Source of the DNA: Oribacterium sp. UBA4274
Lineage (GTDB): Bacteria > Bacillota > Clostridia > Lachnospirales > Lachnospiraceae
Reading direction: 5' to 3'
Assembly (NCBI GenBank): GCA_002396005.1
Contig: DGVW01000070.1
Span: forward strand, 1-19,564
Length of the DNA stretch: 19,564 bases
Shown piece after piece: positions 5,469 through 12,246 of this stretch (the first letter of the stretch is position 1; the number at the start of each line of letters is the position of its first letter). A program made the translations under genes and the position numbers. The notes beneath the pieces were generated by a model. The model was not told the origin of the DNA, did not search any database, and saw only the letters and a program-made list of their open reading frames with translations.

Positions 5469-6338
5469 ATGGCAAGAGGCTACTTTTACAGAGGACAGTC
5501 AGAGCAGTTTATTTTCTATCGGACACCGAAGGTTCTATATACTGAGCCGGAATACGAGAGTCTAAGTATCCCGGCTAAGGCTTTGTATGGAATTCTGCTT
5601 GATAGAGAGTCGCTCTCTGATAAGAGTGGCTGGGTAGATGATTATGGCCGAATCTATGTGTATATGACCAATAAGAGTATCTGTAATGCGATGCATATAT
5701 CTGATAAGACAGCAACAAAACTGTTGGTTGAACTTGAAAAAATTGACCTGATACAAAGAGTCAGGCAAGGTCAGGGGAGACCGACCAGAATCTATGTGAA
5801 GAACTTTATGGATACGGAGAGACTCCGATTCTTGAATCGTAAAGACTCCGATTCTGGATACGGAGATAATCCGTGTCTAGGGTCGGAGAATGTACGAAGT
5901 AATAATACTGATAGGATAAATACTGAATATAAAGATACTTATCTAATCTCTTCTGAAGATGAGAAAAGAACAGATGAGAGATTTCGGTATCGACGGTATT
6001 TTATGGAAAAATTGGATATCAACACAATGAGGGGACGATATCCACATGATAATGAGGTTATAGATGAGATTCTGGAACTTATCCTGGATACGGTGTGTTC
6101 CACTAGACAGAAAATTGGCATTGCAGGTGAACAAAGACCAATAGACATAGTGAAAAACAGATTTATGAAGCTGGATTCAAGTCATCTTGAGTTTGTTCTG
6201 CAAGGCATGTCAGATAATACGACTTTGATCAGGAATATGAAGCAGTATCTTTTGGCTGCTCTGTATAACGCACCTTTGACAATAAATAATTACTACAAGT
6301 CCCTGGTGAAGCATGATATGGCGCCAGGGAACGCTTAA
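5469..6338 (+). CDS. Second RepA_N-type replication initiator (rep2)
   Basis: A 289-aa paralogue of the protein at 463. The same three parts occur: RepA N-terminal domain (residues 1-115; YFYRGQSEQFIFYRTPKVL, LYGILLDRESLS, KTATKLLVELE, GQGRPTRIYVKNF), a variable linker (about 115-170), and the conserved C-terminal domain (IDIVKNRFMKLDSSHLEFVL and NMKQYLLAALYNAPLTI). Start: ATG 5469, 8 nt after AGAAGGG, aligns exactly with the N-terminus of rep1; a GTG at 5466 would add one residue. The linker DNA carries its own repeat set (5812-5890), different from that of rep1, so each Rep may have its own origin. There is no second parA/parB. It may be a second replicon, a regulator, or a relic of element fusion. 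Confidence 0.85.
   Translation: MARGYFYRGQSEQFIFYRTPKVLYTEPEYESLSIPAKALYGILLDRESLSDKSGWVDDYGRIYVYMTNKSICNAMHISDKTATKLLVELEKIDLIQRVRQGQGRPTRIYVKNFMDTERLRFLNRKDSDSGYGDNPCLGSENVRSNNTDRINTEYKDTYLISSEDEKRTDERFRYRRYFMEKLDINTMRGRYPHDNEVIDEILELILDTVCSTRQKIGIAGEQRPIDIVKNRFMKLDSSHLEFVLQGMSDNTTLIRNMKQYLLAALYNAPLTINNYYKSLVKHDMAPGNA
5812..5890 (+). repeat. Repeat cluster inside rep2 (candidate second origin)
   Basis: GACTCCGATTCT is repeated exactly at 5821-5832 and 5844-5855 (23-bp period). Overlapping dyads: CGATTC-TT-GAATCG (5826-5839), CTCCG/CGGAG (5846-5850 and 5861-5865) and ACGGA-GATAA-TCCGT (about 5860-5874), with partial units GATACGGAGA before and GGTCGGAGAA after. The position in the linker matches the repeats in rep1, but the motif differs. 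Confidence 0.6.
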
Positions 6339-6349
6339 GGAGAAATGAT

Positions 6350-6763
6350 ATGAATAAGAATATTGAAATTAATCTGAATCCGCTTACAGATGGATTCGTA
6401 GATGGTTTTGTAAAGAGGAATGCTGTCAGTGCAGATCGTCACGCGCTGATAATTGCTACTAACGGAGAGCTTCGGCTCACCAATCAAGAGGAAGTAAATG
6501 ATATTTTTGAGAGATTTAAAACATGTGGTGGCTCCATTATTTTAGGGAATGCGGACTTTGTTGCAATGTTCAATGATAATAAGGCATTTGATCTTGAAGA
6601 TGGAAGATTCTTTGTTGGAAGTATGCTTGTTATGAAGATTGACAGAGGCAAGCTGGTTCTTCTTTCTGATGAGGAAATTGGAGTAGTACAGGAATTACTG
6701 GATGAACGTATGACCACGTTGGTGATGGAGGATCAACAGTTTTCCGCATTAATGCTTTCATAA
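6350..6763 (+). CDS. Hypothetical protein, 137 aa
   Basis: No family recognised. The protein is soluble, mixed alpha/beta and acidic, with no Cys motif, signal peptide or membrane segment. Recognisable stretches are DRHALIIATNGELRLTNQEE and GGSIILGNADFVAMF, then a hydrophobic FFVGSMLVMKI strand. AAGGAG lies 7 nt before ATG, 11 nt after the rep2 stop, so it belongs to the same operon. It ends 16 nt before the PcfB-like gene, making it the link between the replication block and the transfer block. Confidence 0.65.
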   Translation: MNKNIEINLNPLTDGFVDGFVKRNAVSADRHALIIATNGELRLTNQEEVNDIFERFKTCGGSIILGNADFVAMFNDNKAFDLEDGRFFVGSMLVMKIDRGKLVLLSDEEIGVVQELLDERMTTLVMEDQQFSALMLS

Positions 6764-6779
6764 GGGGGGGAGACTATGA

Positions 6780-7316
6780 ATGCTTAATGAGGAAATAGCC
6801 AAAGAAGTTATTGACGATGCTGCCAGGATTGTAAACAACAAGGTTGTTAATCCAGTTTTAAACTTTGTTACAGACCATACTGTAAAACCTACAGCAGAGA
6901 TGCTGATTGAAGATCTTAAGCTGGTTATTAAGGCTCCAGGGAAGCTGATAAGTAACAAGCTTCATCCGGAACATGGTCAAATGTCCGTAAAGCAGCTTAT
7001 AAGAAAGGATCAGGGAGTCCAGTCAGTTGACATTGATGGATTGGGTCTTGGCAGTTTTAAAAAGATAGCAAATAAATATGGACTTGATTTTGCCATAGTA
7101 AAAAGTACAGAGCTGGATCCGCCTAAGTATTCTGTATTCTTCAAAGCCAGAGATGCGGACGCAATAACGGCTGTGGTTAATGAATTTACCGCTAGGCAAC
7201 TTAAAATCCAGAAAGAAGGCAGGACCAGCATCCTTGATAAACTAAGAAAATTCAAGGAAATTGTTGCCTCGATTCCAAAGAAGGCTGTGGAAAAGAGAAA
7301 GGACATGGAGCTATGA
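6780..7316 (+). CDS. PcfB family (DUF3801) conjugation protein
   Basis: A 178-aa protein. Residues about 62-145 carry the DUF3801/PcfB pattern: GQMSVKQLIRKDQGVQSVDI, a GLGSFKKIANKYGLDFAIVK segment, then PPKYSVFFKARDADAI. The C-terminus is lysine-rich. PcfB of Enterococcus pCF10 is an accessory factor that helps dock the relaxosome on the PcfC coupling ATPase; the next gene here is such an ATPase and overlaps by 4 nt (ATGA). Start: ATG 6780 is 9 nt after the G7 tract at 6764-6770. An out-of-frame ATG at 6776 is better spaced but encodes only Met-Asn-Ala-stop, overlapping the true start. That may damp or couple translation. Confidence 0.82.
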   Translation: MLNEEIAKEVIDDAARIVNNKVVNPVLNFVTDHTVKPTAEMLIEDLKLVIKAPGKLISNKLHPEHGQMSVKQLIRKDQGVQSVDIDGLGLGSFKKIANKYGLDFAIVKSTELDPPKYSVFFKARDADAITAVVNEFTARQLKIQKEGRTSILDKLRKFKEIVASIPKKAVEKRKDMEL

Positions 7317-9067
7317 ACAGTAAGCTGAAGAAGAAATTTATACTAAATGTTCCTTATGCTGTCCTGGGACTTTTTGCCACGAACATAGGAGAAGCATGGA
7401 GGCTGGCTGCAGGTGTTAATGCTTCTGAGAAATTACAAAGCCTCATAATGGACGGATGTTTCGGACAGGCTTTTGCAAATCCACTGCCAAGTATTCATCC
7501 TGTGGATCTTTGTGTTGGAGCAGCTGTTGCCGGAGGATTAAGACTTGCAGTGTATATGAAGGGTAAGAACGCCAAGAAGTATCGGCATAATGAAGAATAT
7601 GGCTCTGCCAGGTGGGGAACCCATGCAGACATAGAACCTTTTATAGATCCGGAGTTCAAAAACAATGTCATATTATCTCAATCCGAGAGACTCACCATGA
7701 GTTCGAGACCCAAGATTCCGAAATATGCCAGAAATAAGAACCTGTTAATTGTCGGAGGCAGCGGTTCCGGAAAGACAAGATTCGTTTTGAAGCCAAACCT
7801 CCTTCAGATGCATTCAAGCTATGTTGTTACTGATCCTAAAGGAACTGTAGTGAACGAATGTGGTCTAGCATTACTGAAGAATGGCTATGAGATAAAGATC
7901 TTCAATACCATAAACTTCAGAAGATCCATGCATTACAACCCTTTTGCTTATATTCATGATGAAAAGGATATACTGAAGCTTGTAACAACACTGATCGCCA
8001 ACACAAAGGGAGACGGAAAAGGCGGAGATGAATTCTGGACCAAGGCAGAACAGCTGCTATATACGGCATTGATCGGATACATATACTATGAAGCACCTGA
8101 AGAGGAGCAGAACTTCTCAACACTTCTTGAAATGTTAAATGCTATGGAAGTACGTGAGGATGATGAGGAATTCAAGAATCCGGTGGATCTGATGTTCGAT
8201 GAACTGGAAGCAAAGGATCCGGAACATTTTGCTGTAAGACAGTATAAAAAATATAAACTTGCAGCAGGCAAGACCGCAAAATCCATACTTGTAAGCTGTG
8301 GTGCAAGGCTTGCTCCATTTGATATCAGAGAGCTGCGTGAGATAACGGCATATGATGAACTTGAGCTTGATAAACTGGGAGACAGAAAGACGGCACTGTT
8401 CCTCATAATGTCGGATACTGATGCGACCTTCAACTTCCTGATCAGTATGATCTATACCCAGCTCTTTAATCTCCTCTGCGAGAAGGCTGACGATGTATAT
8501 GGAGGAAGACTTCCGGTACATGTAAGATGTCTTATTGATGAGGCAGCGAACATCGGACAGATACCGAATCTCGAGAAACTTATGGCAACTATCCGAAGCC
8601 GTGAGATTTCAGCGGCACTTGTTTTACAGGCTAAATCACAGCTAAAGGCGCTGTATAAGGATAATGCAGACACCATCATCGGTAACTGTGATTCTCAGAT
8701 ATTTCTCGGCGGTTCTGAAAAGTCAACATTGAAGGATCTTAACGAGATTCTTGGCAAAGAGACCATAGATATGTACAACACCGGTGAGACCCGGGGACAG
8801 TCCCAGAGTTACAACATGAATTATCAGAAGCTGGGGCATGATCTTATGAGCATGGATCAGCTGGCAGTCATGGACGGTTCAAAATGTATAGTGCAGGTAA
8901 GAGGTGTGAGACCATTCTTCTCTGACAAATATGACCTGACACAACATCCGAACTACAGGCTGACTGCTGACTATGACAAAAAGAACTGGTTCGATATAGA
9001 TAAGTTCCTGAGTCATAAACTCATACTGCATGCGGATGATAAATATCAGGTCATAGAAGCAGAGTAA
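7313..9067 (+). CDS. Type IV coupling protein, VirD4/TraG/PcfC family
   Basis: A 584-aa ATPase that links the relaxosome to the secretion channel. Two N-terminal membrane segments (about residues 10-32 and 60-80) are followed by HNEEYGSARWGTHADIEPF, common at the start of TraG/VirD4 soluble domains. Walker A GGSGSGKT is near residues 147-154, followed by VVTDPKGTVVNECG; Walker B CLIDEAANIGQIPNLEKLMA is near 402-421, then SREISAALVLQAKSQL. The length is normal and the frame intact. The start overlaps the PcfB stop, so the adaptor and motor are made together. GAGCT is a weak ribosome site, consistent with coupling. Confidence 0.93.
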   Translation: MNSKLKKKFILNVPYAVLGLFATNIGEAWRLAAGVNASEKLQSLIMDGCFGQAFANPLPSIHPVDLCVGAAVAGGLRLAVYMKGKNAKKYRHNEEYGSARWGTHADIEPFIDPEFKNNVILSQSERLTMSSRPKIPKYARNKNLLIVGGSGSGKTRFVLKPNLLQMHSSYVVTDPKGTVVNECGLALLKNGYEIKIFNTINFRRSMHYNPFAYIHDEKDILKLVTTLIANTKGDGKGGDEFWTKAEQLLYTALIGYIYYEAPEEEQNFSTLLEMLNAMEVREDDEEFKNPVDLMFDELEAKDPEHFAVRQYKKYKLAAGKTAKSILVSCGARLAPFDIRELREITAYDELELDKLGDRKTALFLIMSDTDATFNFLISMIYTQLFNLLCEKADDVYGGRLPVHVRCLIDEAANIGQIPNLEKLMATIRSREISAALVLQAKSQLKALYKDNADTIIGNCDSQIFLGGSEKSTLKDLNEILGKETIDMYNTGETRGQSQSYNMNYQKLGHDLMSMDQLAVMDGSKCIVQVRGVRPFFSDKYDLTQHPNYRLTADYDKKNWFDIDKFLSHKLILHADDKYQVIEAE

Positions 9068-9070
9068 GTC

Positions 9071-9096
9071 TATATGATTTATACAGTCATATATGA
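9071..9096. promoter_or_regulatory. AT-rich dyad after the coupling-protein gene
   Basis: TATATGA (9071-9077) and TCATATA (9087-9093) are inverted repeats, and TCATATATGA (9087-9096) is itself a palindrome. It starts 3 nt after the virD4 stop, ahead of a terminator and the next gene. It could be an operator or a promoter element; no clear -35 was found. Confidence 0.35.
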
Positions 9097-9163
9097 CGCT
9101 GTTATTGATGATCATCCCGCAGGAGAAAGATACGTTAATAAAAAAGAATCTGTGTGTAAGTTT

Positions 9164-9192
9164 GGGATGTGCGAAGGGGTACATCCTTTTTT
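9164..9192 (+). terminator. Intrinsic terminator upstream of the 178-aa protein gene
   Basis: GGATGTGC (9165-9172) pairs with GTACATCC (9179-9186, one G-U) around GAAGGG; T6 follows at 9187-9192. The next gene's GGAAAGGAG begins only about 13 nt later. Confidence 0.78.
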
Positions 9193-9220
9193 AATACAAA
9201 AAATGGAAAGGAGAAACCAT

Positions 9221-9757
9221 ATGGCAGAAACAAAATCCATAATGCCTGGTGATCTACCGGAATGGATTCTGGAGGCTGAGAGAGCGATGGCAAATGGTGA
9301 GATACCGGAACCTAAAGAAGTGAAGGAGGTAACCATAAAGTTTGGCAAGGGGCTCGTTGGTAAGCCATTTACATCGAAGAGCGGACATGAATTTGTAGAG
9401 GTAAAGATACCAAATGCAGATAAGGAAGATCATACACCATGGGCATCATTTGTGATCAATCCCAAGATGATCCATGAGAATAAGTTCGGAAATGGTGTAT
9501 GGATGAAGCTTCCCGAAGATGGTATGACCAGGATCAGTAAGCCGGTTGTTACCGGGACCAAAGAAGATGGAAAGAAGGAGTGGAGTAAAGATGTCAAAGA
9601 GGTTCCGAATACAGAGCTTAAGGAACTGATGGAGGTCTATAAGACGAGAAATAAGGAATCACTACTTGGGAACCTTGAAGACAAAAAGCTGGAAGTGGAA
9701 AATCAGCCTGCCAAAAAAGTGACAGAGAAGACAAATAATAAGGGCGTAGTGATATAG
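9221..9757 (+). CDS. Conserved-looking transfer-region protein of unknown function, 178 aa
   Basis: No family recognised. Start: ATG 9221 has AAAGGAG 7 nt upstream; an in-frame ATG at 9074 is rejected because the added part would translate a terminator hairpin. The protein begins MAETKSIMPGDLPEWILEAE, followed by a beta-rich core (residues about 40-110; GKPFTSKSGHEFVEVKIPNA, WASFVINPKMIHENKFGNGV) and a charged coiled tail (ELKELMEVYKTRNKE). No membrane segment. The compact strand-rich core could be a nucleic-acid-binding barrel, but this is a guess from composition. Lying between the coupling ATPase and the mating-pore genes, it is probably a cytoplasmic transfer accessory. Confidence 0.65.
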   Translation: MAETKSIMPGDLPEWILEAERAMANGEIPEPKEVKEVTIKFGKGLVGKPFTSKSGHEFVEVKIPNADKEDHTPWASFVINPKMIHENKFGNGVWMKLPEDGMTRISKPVVTGTKEDGKKEWSKDVKEVPNTELKELMEVYKTRNKESLLGNLEDKKLEVENQPAKKVTEKTNNKGVVI

Positions 9758-9765
9758 GAGGCTAT

Positions 9766-9801
9766 ATGGTATATAGGACAAGATCACCAACAACTTTATA
9801 G
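9766..9801 (+). other. 11-codon mini-ORF with a ribosome binding site
   Basis: GGAGG (9757-9761) precedes ATG 9766, giving MVYRTRSPTTL and a stop. It lies directly between the 178-aa gene and the toxin-antitoxin promoter. It may be the stump of a gene cut off when the cassette entered, or chance. Confidence 0.3.
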
Positions 9802-9822
9802 GCTGTCATTAAATGATTTTCA

Positions 9823-9872
9823 TAGACAAATCACATAATAAAGTTTATTATAATGGTAAGTGGGATATCCCA
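9823..9872 (+). promoter_or_regulatory. Promoter and operator of the toxin-antitoxin cassette
   Basis: TATAAT at 9849-9854 is a consensus -10; the best -35 candidate, TAGACA (9823-9828), has a long 20-bp spacer. A perfect 12-bp palindrome, TGGGATATCCCA (9861-9872), sits at the expected transcription start, 5 bp before the GGAGG of the antitoxin gene. AbrB-type antitoxins usually repress their own promoter, so this is a likely operator. Confidence 0.55.
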
Positions 9873-9889
9873 CCATGGAGGTTAGAATC

Positions 9890-10129
9890 ATGATGGCAGT
9901 AAAAGATTACACAGTTCATATTGATAGTAAGAAGAGAATCACCCTAAGAGGTGCCTTATTTCAATACTATAATGTTAAGGAATACGACAACGGCTGCATT
10001 ATGTTAGAGCCCAGAGAACTTACAGTTCCCGATAGTATTTCCGCACGTACGCTTGAAGATATGGATAAAGCGATCAGCAATTTTAAAAAGGGAGAAGTAT
10101 CTCCGGAAATTGATTTATCTGATTTTTGA
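9890..10129 (+). CDS. AbrB-like (SpoVT/AbrB fold) antitoxin
   Basis: A 79-aa protein. Residues about 5-45, VHIDSKKRITLRGALF followed by an acidic YDNGCIMLEPREL, resemble the swapped-hairpin AbrB DNA-binding fold with its KRITLR strand. The C-terminal half (SISARTLEDMDKAISNFKKG, ending EIDLSDF) is the kind of acidic tail that wraps a toxin. Start: ATG 9890, 8 nt after GGAGG (9877-9881); a GTG at 9860 is rejected because it lies in the palindromic operator. The stop is 20 nt before the toxin start. Own promoter, operator and terminator make it an independent cassette inside the transfer operon. Confidence 0.72.
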   Translation: MMAVKDYTVHIDSKKRITLRGALFQYYNVKEYDNGCIMLEPRELTVPDSISARTLEDMDKAISNFKKGEVSPEIDLSDF

Positions 10130-10149
10130 TGTACAAACGGAGTTACTAA

Positions 10150-10521
10150 ATGACATATAAAATCCGAATGGGTATTCCTGAGATGGCAGAACGATGGAAT
10201 AAGTTATTATCTGACTATCGAAAGGGAACAATAAGTAAAAAAGATGCAGAACTGTATAAGAAATGGGGATCTGCATTAAAAAAACTGGCTATGGATCCAA
10301 TGTATCCAAGCCTTAAATCTCACGAAATAGAACCATTATCTAAGCGTTATGGCTTAAAAGTATGGGAATCATATTTGGAGAATAAAACAAGTGGTGCTAG
10401 AAGGATGTTTTGGGTTTATGGTCCGGATAAGATGGAAATCACGATCATTGGATTGGAACCTCATCCGGAAGATTCAAAAAATGGATCATATGATAGAATC
10501 AACTTGTCAGCTTTAAATTAA
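10150..10521 (+). CDS. RelE/ParE-superfamily-like toxin
   Basis: A 123-aa basic protein after the AbrB-like antitoxin. The C-terminal part, GLKVWESYLENKTSGARRMFWVYGP then MEITIIGLEPHPED, fits the RelE/ParE fold: core strands carrying Arg and aromatic residues, then a histidine near the end. If so, it would be a ribosome-dependent mRNA interferase. The N-terminal helix (residues 10-55) is longer than in classic RelE. Start ATG 10150 has GGAG 10 nt upstream. The pair would stabilise the element by killing cells that lose it. Family assignment rests on fold pattern and partner, not on a clear catalytic triad. Confidence 0.6.
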   Translation: MTYKIRMGIPEMAERWNKLLSDYRKGTISKKDAELYKKWGSALKKLAMDPMYPSLKSHEIEPLSKRYGLKVWESYLENKTSGARRMFWVYGPDKMEITIIGLEPHPEDSKNGSYDRINLSALN

Positions 10522-10539
10522 AACACAATAACAATTAAC

Positions 10540-10577
10540 AAGACCGTTCATTGAGAGAAATCAATGATCGGTCTTTT
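10540..10577 (+). terminator. Intrinsic terminator between the toxin gene and maff2
   Basis: AAGACCGTTCATTGA (10540-10554) pairs with TCAATGATCGGTCTT (10561-10575), one mismatch, loop GAGAAA, then TTTTGTTTTG. The AGGAGG of the Maff2 gene starts 14 nt after the first T-run. It ends the cassette transcript but also lies across the transfer operon. Confidence 0.88.
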
Positions 10578-10602
10578 GTTTTGCAAAAATAGGAGGCATT
10601 TT

Positions 10603-10818
10603 ATGGCTTTTTTTAACAGCGCAGTTCAGGTACTTCAGACACTCGTAGTCGCACTTGGTGCAGGTCTTGGAATCTGGGGAGTAGTAAACCTCATGGAAGG
10701 ATACGGGAATGATAACCCCGGCGCTAAGTCCCAGGGCATGAAGCAGCTCATGGCAGGTGGCGGAGTTGCCCTCATCGGAACAACTCTTGTTCCCCTTCTT
10801 TCCGGTCTCTTCGGCTGA
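10603..10818 (+). CDS. Maff2 family small membrane protein (possible VirB2-like pilin)
   Basis: A 71-aa protein matching the Maff2 family of clostridial ICEs: MAFFNSAVQVLQTLVVALGA, a Gly-rich GLGIWGVVNLMEGYGNDNPG, then KQLMAGGGVALIGTTLVPLL. Two membrane helices (about 8-28 and 48-68) joined by a short loop resemble the two-helix topology of VirB2/TrbC subunits, and it stands right before the VirB6-like gene. Start: AGGAGG (10591-10596) 6 nt before ATG 10603, downstream of the terminator; upstream in-frame starts lie in the hairpin. An 11-bp hairpin without T-run follows (10859-10889), which may stabilise its mRNA. The pilin role is inferred from size, topology and order. Confidence 0.85.
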   Translation: MAFFNSAVQVLQTLVVALGAGLGIWGVVNLMEGYGNDNPGAKSQGMKQLMAGGGVALIGTTLVPLLSGLFG

Positions 10819-10858
10819 TACGGAAAAACTACAACTGAATATTGAAAGATGAAGATAA

Positions 10859-10889
10859 GGTCGGTGGTCAGAATCTAAGACCACCGGCC
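10859..10889 (+). promoter_or_regulatory. Stable hairpin without T-run between maff2 and the trbL-like gene
   Basis: GGTCGGTGGTC (10859-10869) pairs with GACCACCGGCC (10879-10889), one G-U, 9-nt loop. Followed by ATCAACAAATC rather than T, so not a typical terminator. Probably an RNA-stability or processing element separating a highly expressed small gene from its neighbours. Confidence 0.65.
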
Positions 10890-10917
10890 CATCAACAAAT
10901 CAGAGAGGAGGTCCTGT

Positions 10918-11784
10918 TTGGATACCTTAATAGAGAAAATTAACGAATTTATAAAAGGACTCCTGGTCTCGGGTATCATGGATATCCTTACAAATACCTT
11001 CAACACTCTTAATTCAAGAATCGATGAAGTTTCAAACTGTTTAGGCCAGTCCCCTTCGGATTTTCAGCCTGCAGTCTTCAGCATGATACGGAATCTTTCT
11101 GAGAATGTTATCATGCCGATAGCCGGGATAGTCCTTACATTTATCGCATGCTATGAACTTATACAGCTCGTCATGGCACACAACAATCTTGCAAACTTCG
11201 AGACCTGGATCTTTTTCAAATGGGTCTTTAAGACCTTTGTAGCAGTAGAGCTGATCACACATACATTTGATATCACAATGGCAGTGTTCGATGTGGCGCA
11301 GCATGTTATATCCGAAAGCAGTAACCTGATCACAGGTTCGGCAACCATCGATGCAGCAGATCTTGCGAACATGCAGACAACACTGGAAGGAATGGATATT
11401 GGACCATTGTTCACCATATTCCTGGGGACTTTCATAGTACAGCTAATGTTCAACATCATGGCGATAGTCATTTATGTAATCGTATACGGCAGAATGATAG
11501 AGATATACCTGACCATAAGTCTTGCACCGATACCATTTGCAACATTTGGAAACAGAGAGCAGAGCATGATGGGTCAGAACTATCTGAGATCCCTATTTGC
11601 GCTTGGCTTTCAGGGATTCATGATCATGGTGTGCATCGGCATATATGCGATACTCATACATGAAGTAATGTTCACATCAGACATCATGGGTTCTCTCTGG
11701 AGAGCGGTAGCAATAACATTTCTTCTGGCATTTACACTTTTTAAATCAGGCTCCATTGCAAAGAGTGTGCTCCATGCACATTGA
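10918..11784 (+). CDS. VirB6/TrbL-like integral membrane transfer protein
   Basis: A 288-aa polytopic protein with about six hydrophobic segments: VIMPIAGIVLTFIACYELIQ, WIFFKWVFKTFVAVELI, GPLFTIFLGTFIVQLMFN, IMAIVIYVIVYGRMIEIYLT, GFQGFMIMVCIGIYAILI and AVAITFLLAFTLF. The central (A)PIPFATFGN and the order Maff2-this-PrgI-VirB4 identify it as the VirB6/TrbL-like channel component of clostridial ICEs. Start: TTG 10918, 6 nt after AGGAGG (10906-10911); no ATG fits as well. It is the first of three adjacent genes starting with TTG. Confidence 0.85.
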   Translation: MDTLIEKINEFIKGLLVSGIMDILTNTFNTLNSRIDEVSNCLGQSPSDFQPAVFSMIRNLSENVIMPIAGIVLTFIACYELIQLVMAHNNLANFETWIFFKWVFKTFVAVELITHTFDITMAVFDVAQHVISESSNLITGSATIDAADLANMQTTLEGMDIGPLFTIFLGTFIVQLMFNIMAIVIYVIVYGRMIEIYLTISLAPIPFATFGNREQSMMGQNYLRSLFALGFQGFMIMVCIGIYAILIHEVMFTSDIMGSLWRAVAITFLLAFTLFKSGSIAKSVLHAH

Positions 11785-11802
11785 TTAAGGGAGGCAGATA
11801 TA

Positions 11803-12246
11803 TTGGCATCATACATATCAGTACCTCGTGATCTCACGAAGGTAAAAAGTAAATTCATTTTCAACCTGACGAAACGACAGCTCGTATGTTTTTCACTGGC
11901 GGCACTCATCGGAGTACCGTCATTTTTTTTGCTCAAAAAAGTTGGAGACACAGGCTTTGCGGCAATGGGGATGATGGTCCTCATGATGCCGCTCTTTTTT
12001 GTAGGAATGTACGAGAAGAACGGACAACCTCTGGAAGTGAGGCTGTCATATTTCATTCAGGCCAATTTCATAAGACCTAAGGTAAGGGTCTACAGAACAA
12101 AGAACTATTATGACCTTTTACATAAAAAGGCCGTGGCAGACAAGGAGGTAGATAAGATTGTCAGATCTCATAAGAAAGATATTAACGATATTAGGACTGA
12201 GAAAAAAGGAAGAAAGGATTCTGACGATACCGGAAGATCTGAGTAA
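11803..12246 (+). CDS. PrgI family transfer protein
   Basis: A 147-aa protein of the PrgI family. It starts ASYISVPRDLTKVKSKFIFN, then LTKRQLVCFSL and two membrane helices (about 30-47 and 52-68), then RLSYFIQANFIRPKVRVYRT. The tail is highly charged (KKDINDIRTEKKGRKDS). PrgI-type proteins always sit before VirB4 and are thought to anchor it at the membrane (VirB3-like role). Start: TTG 11803 has GGGAGG 8 nt upstream. The last 89 nt overlap the virB4 gene in another frame, a tight coupling that also constrains the charged tail. Confidence 0.87.
   Translation: MASYISVPRDLTKVKSKFIFNLTKRQLVCFSLAALIGVPSFFLLKKVGDTGFAAMGMMVLMMPLFFVGMYEKNGQPLEVRLSYFIQANFIRPKVRVYRTKNYYDLLHKKAVADKEVDKIVRSHKKDINDIRTEKKGRKDSDDTGRSE

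Noticed and set aside
8086..8679. Several minus-strand frames within the coupling-protein gene
   Set aside because: Ser-rich antisense shadows of a well-recognised protein; no start signals.
9074..9220. N-terminal extension of the 178-aa protein
   Set aside because: It would translate the terminator at 9164-9192; ATG 9221 has a clear ribosome site.
10564..10602. N-terminal extension of the Maff2 protein
   Set aside because: It begins in the terminator stem; ATG 10603 has AGGAGG and gives the family's normal length.
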